Source: an uncultured bacterium (GTDB lineage: Bacteria; Cyanobacteriota; Vampirovibrionia; Gastranaerophilales; Gastranaerophilaceae). From it: 50,122 nt of DNA. Positions 9,196-17,727 of this stretch are shown here, piece by piece. The stretch spans positions 1-50,122 of the forward strand of contig CASEYJ010000015.1 in assembly GCA_949292175.1 (NCBI GenBank), read 5' to 3'. Each line of letters starts with the position of its first letter. Position 1 is the first letter of the stretch. The notes beneath the pieces were generated by a model. That model worked only from the letters and a program-made list of their open reading frames with translations, did no database searches and was not told the DNA's origin. A program made the translations under genes and the position numbers.

Positions 9196-9204
9196 TGATA
9201 TACT
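9196..9204 (+). promoter_or_regulatory. Leaderless-type extended -10 of the second SulP gene
   Basis: TGA-TATACT (extended -10), then exactly 6 bases to the ATG at 9211. No clear -35 box and no Shine-Dalgarno. Confidence 0.5.
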
Positions 9205-9210
9205 CGTCTT

Positions 9211-10845
9211 ATGAATAAATTGGAGTTTTTAAAAACAAGGCTTAACGTCTTTGCAGGGGATTTGTTTGGTGGTGTAAATTCGGCTGTTATAGCTTTGCCA
9301 CAGGCTTTGGCTTTCGGTGTTGCTACCGGCTTTGGGGCTGGCGCCGGAATATGGGGTGCAATTATTCTATGTTTAGTTTCCGGAATTTTAGGTGCTCGTG
9401 TTCCTATGATTTCAGGAATTACCGGGCCTGTTGCGATAGTTATAGCTTCTTTTATGCACGCATTAAATAAAGATATTTCATCTGTTATTTTTATAATTCT
9501 TATGGCTGGGTTATTACAGTTATTGCTTTCTATGACCAAGCTCCCTGATGTGGTTAAGTACGTTCCTTATCCTGTTATATCAGGTTTTATGAATGGTGTT
9601 GGTGCGATTATTATAATAATGCAGCTTAATCCGCTTATCGGGTTAAAGCCTTTTTCGAATACTGTTGAAAGTATTAAAAATTTGTTTTTAACTTTGCATT
9701 TTGTTAATCCTGCGGCTTTGGCTCTGGGGGTAGGGACTTTAGTTATCGTGTTTTTTACTCCGAAGTTTATAAGCAAATTTGTCCCTGCTCAAATTATTGC
9801 GCTTATTGTATGCACTTTAGTTTCTATGAAACTGGGATTGAATGTAGAAAAAATTTCAGAAATTTCTGCTGCACTTCCGCAGATTCATCTTCCACATACA
9901 ACATTACATAACTTTATTGCTTATTTCCATTATTCAATAATGTTAGCAATTGTTTTATCCTCAGAAACACTGTTAACGGGTTTAGTTACTAATTCAATTA
10001 CCAAACAGGTTTCATCTCCAAAAAGTTTGTTGATACCTCAAGGGATTGGAAATATGTTATGTTCACTTACAGGATGTCTTCCGGGTGCAGCTGCAACAAT
10101 GCGTACTGTTGCTGCTATAAAAACCGGTGCCGCAACAAGAATAGCTGCTATTATCAGTGCTGTTGTTTTGTTGCTATGTTTGTCCATCTTTTCAGGGTTC
10201 GTTGCTGAAATTCCACTTCCTGTTTTGGCTGGGATTTTGATTAAAATTGGGTACGATATAATTGACTTTAAGCTTTTAAAAGTTCTTAAATATGCTCCAA
10301 AAGATGATAAGTACGTTTTAGCGGTTGTATTTTTCCTTACTGTATTTTATAACCTTATTGCCGCAGTTGGAGCAGGGATTGTTTTGGCGGCTCTTCTTTA
10401 TGCTAAAAGGCTTGCTGATAAAGCTACTATTACGCAAACCGTTATTTATGATAAAGATATCAGAAAGATGGAACGCTCTGTTGAACAGAGCTTTAAACAT
10501 AAGATACGTGTTGTTCACATAAACGGACAGTTTTTCTTTGGTTCAGCAACTCAGTTGGTGGCGCAGTTTGATGAAATGCTTGGTACTAAGTATCTTATTT
10601 TAGTCTATGATTCAGATGCTGAGCTTGATATTTCTGCGATTTTTGCGTTAGAGGATATTATTGTTCGCTTGAAGGCTCAGCATATCAAAATTCTTTTGGT
10701 TATAAATAATAATCAAATAAGAGAACAGCTTGTTCAGCACGATATCGTAACTCAGGTAGGGGAAAATCATATTTTTTATGATGAGCTTGCCGCAATAGAT
10801 TATGCGAAGGGAAGATTGAAAAGAAAATTGGATAGACGTCATTAA
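9211..10845 (+). CDS. SulP family anion transporter with STAS domain (second of two)
   Basis: A 544-residue paralogue of the preceding transporter. It carries the N-terminal SulP signature in divergent form (NSAVIALPQALAFGVATGFG), the ISGITGPVAIVIASF segment and the conserved ETLLTGLVTNSITK loop. A clear STAS domain is at residues about 430-535 (HKIRVVHINGQFFFGSATQL onwards). The two SulP proteins are clearly different subgroups rather than a recent tandem copy. It seems to have its own leaderless promoter, so the pair can be expressed separately. Substrate unknown. Confidence 0.9.
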   Translation: MNKLEFLKTRLNVFAGDLFGGVNSAVIALPQALAFGVATGFGAGAGIWGAIILCLVSGILGARVPMISGITGPVAIVIASFMHALNKDISSVIFIILMAGLLQLLLSMTKLPDVVKYVPYPVISGFMNGVGAIIIIMQLNPLIGLKPFSNTVESIKNLFLTLHFVNPAALALGVGTLVIVFFTPKFISKFVPAQIIALIVCTLVSMKLGLNVEKISEISAALPQIHLPHTTLHNFIAYFHYSIMLAIVLSSETLLTGLVTNSITKQVSSPKSLLIPQGIGNMLCSLTGCLPGAAATMRTVAAIKTGAATRIAAIISAVVLLLCLSIFSGFVAEIPLPVLAGILIKIGYDIIDFKLLKVLKYAPKDDKYVLAVVFFLTVFYNLIAAVGAGIVLAALLYAKRLADKATITQTVIYDKDIRKMERSVEQSFKHKIRVVHINGQFFFGSATQLVAQFDEMLGTKYLILVYDSDAELDISAIFALEDIIVRLKAQHIKILLVINNNQIREQLVQHDIVTQVGENHIFYDELAAIDYAKGRLKRKLDRRH

Positions 10846-10885
10846 AGGCACTCTTTCTATGAGGTTTAAGTTTTCTTTTCCAGGC

Positions 10886-10913
10886 TTGCAAATTAAAATT
10901 AAAGACGTAATAT
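10886..10913 (+). promoter_or_regulatory. Promoter of the 70-aa protein
   Basis: TTGCAA, 16 bases, TAATAT, giving a leader of about 20 bases with an AAAGGAG ribosome site. Confidence 0.5.
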
Positions 10914-10939
10914 AAAATTGCAACTGAAAGGAGATTGTT

Positions 10940-11152
10940 ATGTATCACGTTTATACTGAAAAAGATGAAAACGAATTTTCAAAAACTCTTGTTGGCGAAT
11001 TTACAGATTATGACAAGGCCGTTGAAAGAGGTAGAAAAGCAATTGAAAACAAAGAAAACTACATCTGGATAATTGAGCAGACAGACGGACACGTCAACAA
11101 TTATGGTGAACTTATTACCACAGTTGTTGCCAGAAGTGATGACGAAGATTAA
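10940..11152 (+). CDS. Small hypothetical acidic protein, 70 aa
   Basis: Family not recognised. The sequence starts MYHVYTEKDENEF and contains a helix DYDKAVERGRKAIENKEN followed by a short beta stretch (YIWIIEQTDG) and an acidic end (RSDDED). The alternation suggests a small beta-alpha-beta domain. A strong Shine-Dalgarno (AAAGGAG, 7-8 bases before ATG), a promoter and a downstream hairpin support a real gene. It has no membrane segment or cysteine. Confidence 0.75.
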   Translation: MYHVYTEKDENEFSKTLVGEFTDYDKAVERGRKAIENKENYIWIIEQTDGHVNNYGELITTVVARSDDED

Positions 11153-11163
11153 AAGGTTTTATG

Positions 11164-11182
11164 GGTGGAGTTTTACTCCACC
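11164..11182. terminator. Intergenic hairpin between convergent genes
   Basis: Perfect stem GGTGGAGT / ACTCCACC (8 bp, loop TTT) between two convergent stops. T-runs are short (TTAGTTTT on plus), so termination in either direction is likely but not certain. Confidence 0.65.
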
Positions 11183-11188
11183 TTAGTT

Positions 11189-11377
11189 TTATCCAAGAAG
11201 ATTTTCAAGAATTTTAGCATTTTCATCAGCTCGTTTTGACTGATTTACTGAAACTCTTCTCATATAAGTTCTTAAAGCTTCGCGAATTAATTCGCTTCTA
11301 GTTCGTTGTTCATTATTTGCGAGACCATCTACTTTATCTAAAAACGCATCTGGCATTGTTACTAAGATTTTTGCCAT
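11189..11377 (-). CDS. Ribbon-helix-helix (CopG/MetJ-type) DNA-binding protein
   Basis: A 62-residue regulator. The N-terminal strand AKILVTMPDAFLDKVD, then RTRSELIREALRTYMRR, match the ribbon-helix-helix fold of CopG-like repressors and antitoxins. It would act as a dimer with a two-stranded sheet in the major groove. No toxin-like gene is adjacent, so it is more likely a stand-alone regulator. The start is supported by GGAGGGTTAGGAT directly before the ATG and by a strong promoter 31 bases upstream. Its targets are unknown; the divergently transcribed Hsp20-like gene at 11537 is one candidate. Confidence 0.9.
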   Translation of the reverse strand: MAKILVTMPDAFLDKVDGLANNEQRTRSELIREALRTYMRRVSVNQSKRADENAKILENLLG

Positions 11378-11407
11378 ATCCTAACCCTCCAGTTTAAACA
11401 CATCTAT

Positions 11408-11436
11408 AGTATATCATATGTTTATATTTTCTGCAA
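11408..11436 (-). promoter_or_regulatory. Promoter of the ribbon-helix-helix gene
   Basis: On the minus strand: TTGCAG, 17 bases, TATACT, with TGA before the -10 (extended -10). Confidence 0.7.
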
Positions 11437-11536
11437 CCGTTTCCCTTATGAGCTTAGGCTTAGTGACTAATAGACAAAGTTTTTTCGTTTGAATATATTA
11501 TTATCCATAAGTTAAGGAAATAGAAAGGAGTTTTCA

Positions 11537-12085
11537 ATGGAAGAAAATAGAGAAAATAGAGAGCAAGAGCACCATAATGGTGACGGACATTGTGGGTGTA
11601 AGCATCCTATGATGCGACATATTTTTATTGCTCTACTTACTTTTTTAGGAGCATTTATGGCTTTTTATGTTGTAGCTGATTGGCATTATAAGCAAATGTT
11701 TGATCCAATTGCACAGATGAATAGAATGGATAGGATGATTCGTTCAGATTTTGATTCTATGAGCAAAATAGCAGAAAAGCAAATTATGAAAGGTGCTCGA
11801 TTTGCTGAGAAAAATGAAAGTTATATACGTTTAGAGAGGGCTGATAAGAGTTATAAGGTTATTGTTGACTTAAGACCTTTTGATAATGATGAAAAAAATA
11901 TTGAAGTTTCCGCAGATGGAAATGTTCTGACAATAACTGCTGCAGGTTCTTCAAACAAACACGGACACGAAAGAATTTTAAAGATTTCTCAAAATTATAT
12001 GTTTGATGAAGACGTAAACTTAGAAAATATGACTAAGATACGCCAAGGTGATGACCTTGTAATATATATTCCAACGGAAAAATAA
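11537..12085 (+). CDS. Membrane-anchored Hsp20/alpha-crystallin-like protein
   Basis: A 182-residue protein. The N-terminus is acidic and His/Cys-rich (HHNGDGHCGCKHPMMRH), a possible metal-binding patch. One transmembrane helix follows (about residues 28-47, IFIALLTFLGAFMAFYVVAD). The segment after it (MFDPIAQMNRMDRMIRSDFD) resembles the start of small heat-shock proteins. The C-terminal half has the alpha-crystallin pattern: YKVIVDLRPFDNDEKNIEVS, then VLTITAAGS, then ILKISQNYMFDEDVNLENM and DDLVIYIP. It could be a membrane-tethered holdase. The C-terminal I-x-I tail is absent. The Shine-Dalgarno is AAAGGAG, 7 bases before the ATG. A strong terminator follows. Confidence 0.75.
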   Translation: MEENRENREQEHHNGDGHCGCKHPMMRHIFIALLTFLGAFMAFYVVADWHYKQMFDPIAQMNRMDRMIRSDFDSMSKIAEKQIMKGARFAEKNESYIRLERADKSYKVIVDLRPFDNDEKNIEVSADGNVLTITAAGSSNKHGHERILKISQNYMFDEDVNLENMTKIRQGDDLVIYIPTEK

Positions 12086-12104
12086 TTAATCTAACACCTA
12101 TCTA

Positions 12105-12134
12105 ATACCGAAGATATTCCTTCGGTATTTTTTT
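12105..12134 (+). terminator. Rho-independent terminator of the Hsp20-like gene
   Basis: Stem ATACCGAAG / CTTCGGTAT (9 bp, loop ATATTC) followed by a run of T. Confidence 0.9.
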
Positions 12135-12187
12135 CTATCTATTTGTTCGTTTTTTTTTTCAAAATTTCATAAAAATATATAAAACTG

Positions 12188-12214
12188 TTTACTTTTTTAT
12201 GTTTTTGTTACAAT
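12188..12214 (+). promoter_or_regulatory. Promoter of aspS
   Basis: TTTACT, 15 bases, TACAAT preceded by TGT (extended -10). The leader would be about 28 bases with an AGGAAGAG ribosome site. Confidence 0.5.
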
Positions 12215-12248
12215 ATATTCAGACATTTACATATAAAAGGAAGAGAAA

Positions 12249-14030
12249 ATGATAAGAACAAAGATGAAATCACACAATTGCGGAGAACTTAATCTTAGCA
12301 ATATTAATGAAGAAGTTACTCTCTCAGGTTGGGTTGCTACCATTCGTGACCTGGGTGGAATTTTGTTTGTAGAATTGAGAGATAGAAGCGGATTCTTTCA
12401 AATCGTAACAAACCCTCAGATTAACCCTGAAGTTCATAAAATTATGGAAAAGGTAAGATCTGAATACGTTATTACTGTTAAGGGTAAGGTTACAAGAAGA
12501 CCTGAAGAAACTTATAACGAAAAGTATGCAACAGGACAAGTTGAAATGTATCCTGATAGCTTGGAAATTCTTTCAACTGCAAAAGTTTTACCTTTTGTTC
12601 TTGATGATGATAATGTTTCTGAAGATATCAGACTTAAATACAGATACCTTGATATTAGAAGAGAAAGTATGTTGAATAATTTGAAGTTGCGTCACAAGAT
12701 TTGTCAGGCAGCTAGAAATTATTTGAACAGTGAAGAGTTTATGGAAGTTGAGACTCCTATCTTGATTAAAACAACTCCTGAAGGTGCTAGAGACTACTTG
12801 GTTCCATCTCGTGTTCAAGAAGGTAAGTTCTATGCGCTTCCTCAATCTCCTCAAATCTTTAAACAACTTTTGATGGTTGGTGGTATCGAAAGATATTATC
12901 AAATTGCAAAATGCTTCAGAGATGAGGATTTGCGTGCTGACAGGCAGCCTGAATTTACTCAAATTGACCTTGAAATGTCTTTTGTTGAACAACAAGATGT
13001 TATCAAGTGTGTTGAAGGATTGATTGTTGAAACATTTAAGGCTGCAGGTGTAGAAGTTAAACCTCCGTTCATTCAAATTCCTTGGCAAGAAGCTATGGAC
13101 AGATACGGTTCTGATAAACCTGATACTCGTTTCGGTCTTGAGTTGTTCGACATTGGCGATATTATTCTTGAGTCTGAATTCGAAATTGTTAAGAAGACTC
13201 TTCAAAACGGTGGTATTGTAAGAGGTATCAGAATTCCTGGCGGAGCTAAATATTCAAGAAAAGATATCGATGATATTACAAAACTTGCTGTATCATTCGG
13301 TGCAAAAGCTTTGGCAAATATCATTTATAACGAAGATGGAACAGCTAAATCTCCTGTATTGAAGTTCGTTACTGAAGATCAAGCTAAACGTATTCAAGAA
13401 AGAGCTGGTGCTCAAGCTGGAGATATAATTTTCTTCGTTGCTGATAAACCAAAACTTGTTTACGATATTATGGGTAGATTAAGACTTCACTTTGGTAAGT
13501 CTTTGAACCTAATTGATGAAAGCAAACATAATTTGTTATGGGTTGTTGACTTCCCGATGTTTGAATGGAGTGATGAAGAAGGTAGATTTATGGCAATGCA
13601 CCACCCATTCACATCTCCTTGTATTGAAGATTTGGATAAACTTAAATCTGGAGATTTGGGTAACGTTAAATCAATTGCTTATGATATCGTTTATAACGGT
13701 ACTGAGCTTGGTGGCGGTAGTGTTAGAATTCACTCTTCTGAAGTTCAATCTGCAATATTCAAGGCTTTGGGCTTAACAGAAGATGAAGCTAAAGAAAAAT
13801 TCGGATTTATGGTTAATGCTCTTCAATACGGTACACCACCTCATGCTGGATTGGCAATTGGGTTGGATAGACTGGTTGCTTTGCTTTGCAGAACAGAGTC
13901 TATTCGTGATGTAATTGCATTCCCTAAGAATTCTGGGGCAAAAGATTTGATGAGTGATGCTCCTGGTGAAGCTTCTCTACAACAGTTAAGAGAACTCCAC
14001 TTGAAGAGTACAGCTCACGTAAATAAATAG
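12249..14030 (+). CDS. aspS: Aspartyl-tRNA synthetase
   Basis: Class II synthetase of 593 residues, the normal length for the bacterial type with the inserted GAD domain. Visible parts are: the N-terminal OB anticodon-binding domain (EVTLSGWVATIRDLGGILFV), the motif 2 region (CFRDEDLRADRQPEFTQIDL), the bacterial insertion containing GSDKPDTRFGLEL, and motif 3 (HAGLAIGLDRLVALL). The gene for GatC is also in the window, so this organism may make Asn-tRNA or Gln-tRNA by amidation; whether this enzyme is discriminating was not determined. The ATG follows an AGGAAGAG ribosome site by 4-5 bases. Confidence 0.97.
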   Translation: MIRTKMKSHNCGELNLSNINEEVTLSGWVATIRDLGGILFVELRDRSGFFQIVTNPQINPEVHKIMEKVRSEYVITVKGKVTRRPEETYNEKYATGQVEMYPDSLEILSTAKVLPFVLDDDNVSEDIRLKYRYLDIRRESMLNNLKLRHKICQAARNYLNSEEFMEVETPILIKTTPEGARDYLVPSRVQEGKFYALPQSPQIFKQLLMVGGIERYYQIAKCFRDEDLRADRQPEFTQIDLEMSFVEQQDVIKCVEGLIVETFKAAGVEVKPPFIQIPWQEAMDRYGSDKPDTRFGLELFDIGDIILESEFEIVKKTLQNGGIVRGIRIPGGAKYSRKDIDDITKLAVSFGAKALANIIYNEDGTAKSPVLKFVTEDQAKRIQERAGAQAGDIIFFVADKPKLVYDIMGRLRLHFGKSLNLIDESKHNLLWVVDFPMFEWSDEEGRFMAMHHPFTSPCIEDLDKLKSGDLGNVKSIAYDIVYNGTELGGGSVRIHSSEVQSAIFKALGLTEDEAKEKFGFMVNALQYGTPPHAGLAIGLDRLVALLCRTESIRDVIAFPKNSGAKDLMSDAPGEASLQQLRELHLKSTAHVNK

Positions 14031-14047
14031 TTTTTGTGTTTACTAAT

Positions 14048-14085
14048 ACCCTACTTGAGATTTGAATGTTTTGGGTAGGGTTTTT
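14048..14085 (+). terminator. Terminator of aspS
   Basis: Stem ACCCTAC / GTAGGGT (7 bp, extendable with G-T pairs) with a 20-base loop, followed by TTTTT. The Shine-Dalgarno of the next gene lies just past it. Confidence 0.7.
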
Positions 14086-14103
14086 ATATTTATAGGAGAG
14101 AGT

Positions 14104-15234
14104 ATGGAATATAAGTCTTATGAGCAAATGAAGGAAGAGTTTAGGAATTTTTACCACAGTGATGCAAAAGGTAAGCTTGCTGAGTATGAGAAATTCCGGA
14201 AGTCAAATGCTCCTAGGATAGTTTGTTTTTATGGAGTAATTTTTTCTATTATTTCTCTTCTGTTTTTTGCTTTTTTTAGCATTGTGCACCTTGCAATAAT
14301 TTCTTTTGTATTAGCATTTGTATTTGCTGGCCTTTTGCTCCTTGGTGATAAAACAAATAATAATGATGATGTAAATCTACATAATAGTACAGAAAAAATT
14401 TTAAAAAATTCATTAATGGATAAGTTTTTAAATATATTTTTGGATAATGCTTATTGGAAAGCTGATCTAAGTATGAATGATTTACCAAAGATTAAGTATT
14501 ATTATTCGCTGAATATATTGAGTCGGGCTCCATTTATTCTTTTTGATGATATTATAGAAGGTTCGTTTAAAGATGTTAAGATTACAATCTATGAAGGTAA
14601 TACAAGTATTTTTCAATTCGCTGCTCTAATTTTTATGGTTATAGTATTTGCAGCCTTTGCTGCTGTACTATTTTTTTGTTTTGGTATATTATTTTTTATT
14701 GCTACAATGTCAGGTTCTCCGTTCGGTTTTGTGGTTTGTGGAGTATTGGTTTTGTTAGGAATTTTGTGCTTCTTTAATTATTTCTTCTTTTATAAGCAAT
14801 TTAGAGGTCTAATTATAGAAATTCAGATGAATAAAAACTTTCAAGGACACACCTTTTTCGTAGATAAAACTGTTGGTTCTAGAAATATAAAGTTTAATAA
14901 ATCTCTATTTGAATCAGTAAAATTAGAAACTTCAAAGTTTTCAAAGTTATATAATGTTTATTCAAATGACCAAGTTGAAGCAAGATATCTTCTTACCACC
15001 GCATTTATGGATAGAATCTGTAATCTTGGGTTAGCATTCAAGGCTAAATCGGTTTGCGGGGCTTTTAAAGATGATAAATTAACCTTAACAATTAACTGTG
15101 GCAAAGATATGTTTGCAATGGGTAGTAATTTCAAGGAATCTGATTCGAAAACATTTGCACAGTTATTTAATGAAATGATTTCAATATTGCAAATAATTGA
15201 TGTATTGAAGCTTAATGAAAGGACTGGTTTGTAA
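14104..15234 (+). CDS. DUF3137-like membrane protein
   Basis: A 376-residue protein. The start is set at ATG 14104 (MEYKSYEQMKEE) because a TAGGAGAG ribosome site lies 4-5 bases before it; earlier in-frame codons lie in the aspS terminator. Two N-terminal helices (about residues 38-80) and two central ones (about 178-240) would anchor it. The C-terminal part contains the pattern LYNVYSNDQVEARYLLTTAF followed by MDRICNLG, which matches DUF3137 proteins (seen, for example, near lemA-type genes in other bacteria). The function of that family is not established. Its stop is followed by the hairpin that overlaps the ribosome site of the next gene. Confidence 0.75.
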   Translation: MEYKSYEQMKEEFRNFYHSDAKGKLAEYEKFRKSNAPRIVCFYGVIFSIISLLFFAFFSIVHLAIISFVLAFVFAGLLLLGDKTNNNDDVNLHNSTEKILKNSLMDKFLNIFLDNAYWKADLSMNDLPKIKYYYSLNILSRAPFILFDDIIEGSFKDVKITIYEGNTSIFQFAALIFMVIVFAAFAAVLFFCFGILFFIATMSGSPFGFVVCGVLVLLGILCFFNYFFFYKQFRGLIIEIQMNKNFQGHTFFVDKTVGSRNIKFNKSLFESVKLETSKFSKLYNVYSNDQVEARYLLTTAFMDRICNLGLAFKAKSVCGAFKDDKLTLTINCGKDMFAMGSNFKESDSKTFAQLFNEMISILQIIDVLKLNERTGL

Positions 15235-15263
15235 CAAATTTTTAAAATATTAAAGATTTTGAT

Positions 15264-15314
15264 AAAGATCTCCGTAATAAATCCTAAGTAAGGTTAGAAT
15301 TATGGAGATTTTTT
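15264..15314 (+). promoter_or_regulatory. Hairpin acting as terminator and burying the ribosome site of the protease gene
   Basis: A 15-bp stem with two G-T pairs: left arm 15264-15278 (AAAGATCTCCGTAAT), right arm 15299-15313 (ATTATGGAGATTTTT), loop of 20 bases. The right arm ends in a T-run like a Rho-independent terminator, and it contains the only Shine-Dalgarno (GGAG, 15304-15307), 7 bases before the ATG at 15315. Read-through RNA from the DUF3137-like gene would therefore hide its own ribosome site. Confidence 0.75.
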
Positions 15315-17690
15315 ATGGAAAATATGCCTATTTTAAGTAGATTACATATGTTATTAAATGATATGTCAATAGAAGATATTAGGCAAAAATTCGGGGATAA
15401 TAAAACTTATATTAGTTTGTTTAATCATATTGATAAATTGGACGGTAAGGCTGATGGGACTATTAAGTCTGACAATGTTTTTGATGTTGATGCGCAATTT
15501 TTAAATAACCTTGAGACGTATGTTGAGACGCAAAAATTAAACTTGACTGAAGAAGAGCAACGAATGAAAGAGTATGAGGAAGCTCAAGGTAATTTTACTT
15601 TTGGAGATGGTCATTTTGAATTGGATGATGCAAAAATAGAGGCTTATATCAAGGCGCATCCGGATTTGGCTGATGTAAGTGCTAATGATATGAAAAAGTT
15701 TTTTGAAACTATTATCCAAATTGATGATGAAAAAAATGATAAAGCTGGAGAAGAGTATTCAAAGAAACAATTAGAAAGAAACCCTAACATGCCTAAGGAG
15801 CTTGCTTTAAATATAGGGTTGGATGAAAAAATTGATGTTGTAACTAAAAATGGCAAGACCTATTATGATGTAACAGATGAGTACGGTAGCAAAAGAAGAT
15901 ATGATGCAGATGGAGCACTTCTTGCTTATGAATCGGATGCAACTGCAATAGGTGATACTGATGGGTATTGGAATACTCTTGGTGAATATAGAGAAGTTTT
16001 GCTTTTTGATAAAGATGGTAACGAATTGGGTGAAGTTCGAAAATATAATAATAGTACCGTTGTAGATAAAGAATATTATGAGAGCGGTAAAACCATTCGC
16101 CAGATGGGTAAAGCTGCATTTAACTATACAAAAGATAAATTAGATTCAATTCAGGTAAATGGCGGGTTACCAAATGAAGTTTCATTGAAGTGCGAGTACG
16201 ATGAAAATGGTAAGATAAAAGATTTTAAATTCGCTAATTCTCAAAAAACTAATCCAAATTTAGCTGATAATAATGCTATGAATTTTGACGGTCCTATCGG
16301 AATGAGTGCAGCAGAAAAGCAGAATTTGATTGATTTGATGAATTCCGGTGCAAAGTTCGGTGAGGACTTCTCTCTTGATATGGAAAATAATCAACTAAAA
16401 GTTAACCCAATAATAAAAAATGAGTCGAATGGGGAATTACCTCAAGTTCCGGAATCTGTCAGAACTGATCTGTTAAAATACGCAGAAAAAGGTCTTCGTA
16501 ATAACAGAGATTATACCGTGAAATATGCTAATGGGCATTACGAAATAGACTTTAACACTGCCAAAGCTCGTAACTATGCTTCTGAAGAAGCTAAGGTTAC
16601 ATATTCAAAAGATGGAAAGACGAAGGTTACGACTGTTGTCAATGGAGACGAAACTACAACTATTTTAGAAAGTGGTAACGATAAGTCCGTCCAAAAACAA
16701 AATAGAGGAGAAGCTTTTCTTGAAAAGCTTGTTATGGGTGACTTTAAGGGCGCCGATGAGCTATTGGGTGATGTCGGAATTTTAGGTAGTGATTTTGATT
16801 TTTATTCACTTTGTCAAAAATATGAAAAAGCTACCAATAAAAATCTGATGGATGAAATGTTGAAAGCATATGATAAAAAACTTATTACTAAAGATATGAT
16901 ATCAAAGCTTGTTCCAAACACTGCTGGAATAATGTTTATGGGTGATTTTACGCCTGAAGAAAAAGAAAAACTTTATCGAAGTGTGTTACAAAATATTTTT
17001 GATAGTGATAAACAAATGCATGAACAGATTAGTAAATTCGACGTATCAAAATCAGAGGTCGGAAAAATGATTTATTCTAATAGCAAACAAGTTATTTCCG
17101 ATGATAAATATATTGAGACTTCCGGAGGTAAAAAATATACAGTTCAAAGAGCAAAAGATTCCATTTCAGTAGAAAGGGACGGTAAAACCTATACAATTGA
17201 TTTGAAAGGTATAAACGAAAATTTGCAAAAAATGTTGTTTAGTGCTGATGCAAATGTATTGTATAGAATTGCTGAGAAAGGCATAAAATTTTGGGTCTTC
17301 TCTGATGTAGGAAGTGTTCACCCTAAAAATGTGAACGGCTATCATGATCCAAAAAATAATACTATTATGCTGAATGCGGATGTCTTAAGCGGAAGTAAAT
17401 TAACAAGAACTCTTACTCATGAGGTTGGACATAGTTTCTATGGTGCAAGTTCGCCTCAAAATAAAGAATTAGAAGCAACGTTTAAGGAAGAATTGGATGC
17501 TTTCAATAAGTCTGATGAAGAGTTCAAAGGTGGAGATCACGCATACTGTACTACGCATGTATTTGAATTTGTTGCAGAAGCATATACTCTACTAACTACT
17601 GGCGAGGCAAAATCTGAATATACGATTGCAAAATACTTCCCTAAAACTTTTGAACTTGTCAAAAAGATGATTGAAGAACAGACGAAGTAA
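15315..17690 (+). CDS. Large protein with EF-hand-like N-terminus and lethal-factor-like zinc metalloprotease end
   Basis: 791 residues, no signal peptide and no membrane helix. The N-terminal 70 residues resemble those of the large hydrolase at 32624 (minus): a short amphipathic start (LSRLHMLLNDMS) followed by a calcium-loop-like DGKADGTIKSD. The middle holds several YD-like modules (RRYDADGALLAYES, LLFDKDGNELGEV, CEYDENGKIKDFKF). The C-terminal domain has HPKNVNGYHDPKNNTIML and then the zinc motif HEVGH (702-706), with a downstream FVAEAY glutamate (755) as likely third ligand. This order matches the catalytic domain of anthrax lethal factor-like (ATLF/M34) peptidases. The substrate and export route are unknown. 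It could be a secreted or contact-delivered effector; that is inference. The ribosome site is buried in the preceding hairpin. Confidence 0.8.
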   Translation: MENMPILSRLHMLLNDMSIEDIRQKFGDNKTYISLFNHIDKLDGKADGTIKSDNVFDVDAQFLNNLETYVETQKLNLTEEEQRMKEYEEAQGNFTFGDGHFELDDAKIEAYIKAHPDLADVSANDMKKFFETIIQIDDEKNDKAGEEYSKKQLERNPNMPKELALNIGLDEKIDVVTKNGKTYYDVTDEYGSKRRYDADGALLAYESDATAIGDTDGYWNTLGEYREVLLFDKDGNELGEVRKYNNSTVVDKEYYESGKTIRQMGKAAFNYTKDKLDSIQVNGGLPNEVSLKCEYDENGKIKDFKFANSQKTNPNLADNNAMNFDGPIGMSAAEKQNLIDLMNSGAKFGEDFSLDMENNQLKVNPIIKNESNGELPQVPESVRTDLLKYAEKGLRNNRDYTVKYANGHYEIDFNTAKARNYASEEAKVTYSKDGKTKVTTVVNGDETTTILESGNDKSVQKQNRGEAFLEKLVMGDFKGADELLGDVGILGSDFDFYSLCQKYEKATNKNLMDEMLKAYDKKLITKDMISKLVPNTAGIMFMGDFTPEEKEKLYRSVLQNIFDSDKQMHEQISKFDVSKSEVGKMIYSNSKQVISDDKYIETSGGKKYTVQRAKDSISVERDGKTYTIDLKGINENLQKMLFSADANVLYRIAEKGIKFWVFSDVGSVHPKNVNGYHDPKNNTIMLNADVLSGSKLTRTLTHEVGHSFYGASSPQNKELEATFKEELDAFNKSDEEFKGGDHAYCTTHVFEFVAEAYTLLTTGEAKSEYTIAKYFPKTFELVKKMIEEQTK

Positions 17691-17693
17691 TTC

Positions 17694-17721
17694 TTGACTA
17701 TGTACCTAAATCGTCTATACT
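17694..17721 (+). promoter_or_regulatory. Leaderless-type promoter of the UmuC-like gene
   Basis: TTGACT, 16 bases, TATACT, then exactly 6 bases to the ATG at 17728, so transcription should start at or next to the A of the ATG. There is no Shine-Dalgarno. Confidence 0.75.
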
Positions 17722-17727
17722 TTAATT

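Noticed and set aside
11189..11377. Ribbon-helix-helix gene as an antitoxin
   Set aside because: No toxin-like gene overlaps or adjoins it; the neighbours are an unknown 70-aa protein and an Hsp20-like gene.
14062..14103. Longer start of the DUF3137-like protein
   Set aside because: That region is the aspS terminator; the ribosome site TAGGAGAG fits ATG 14104 only.
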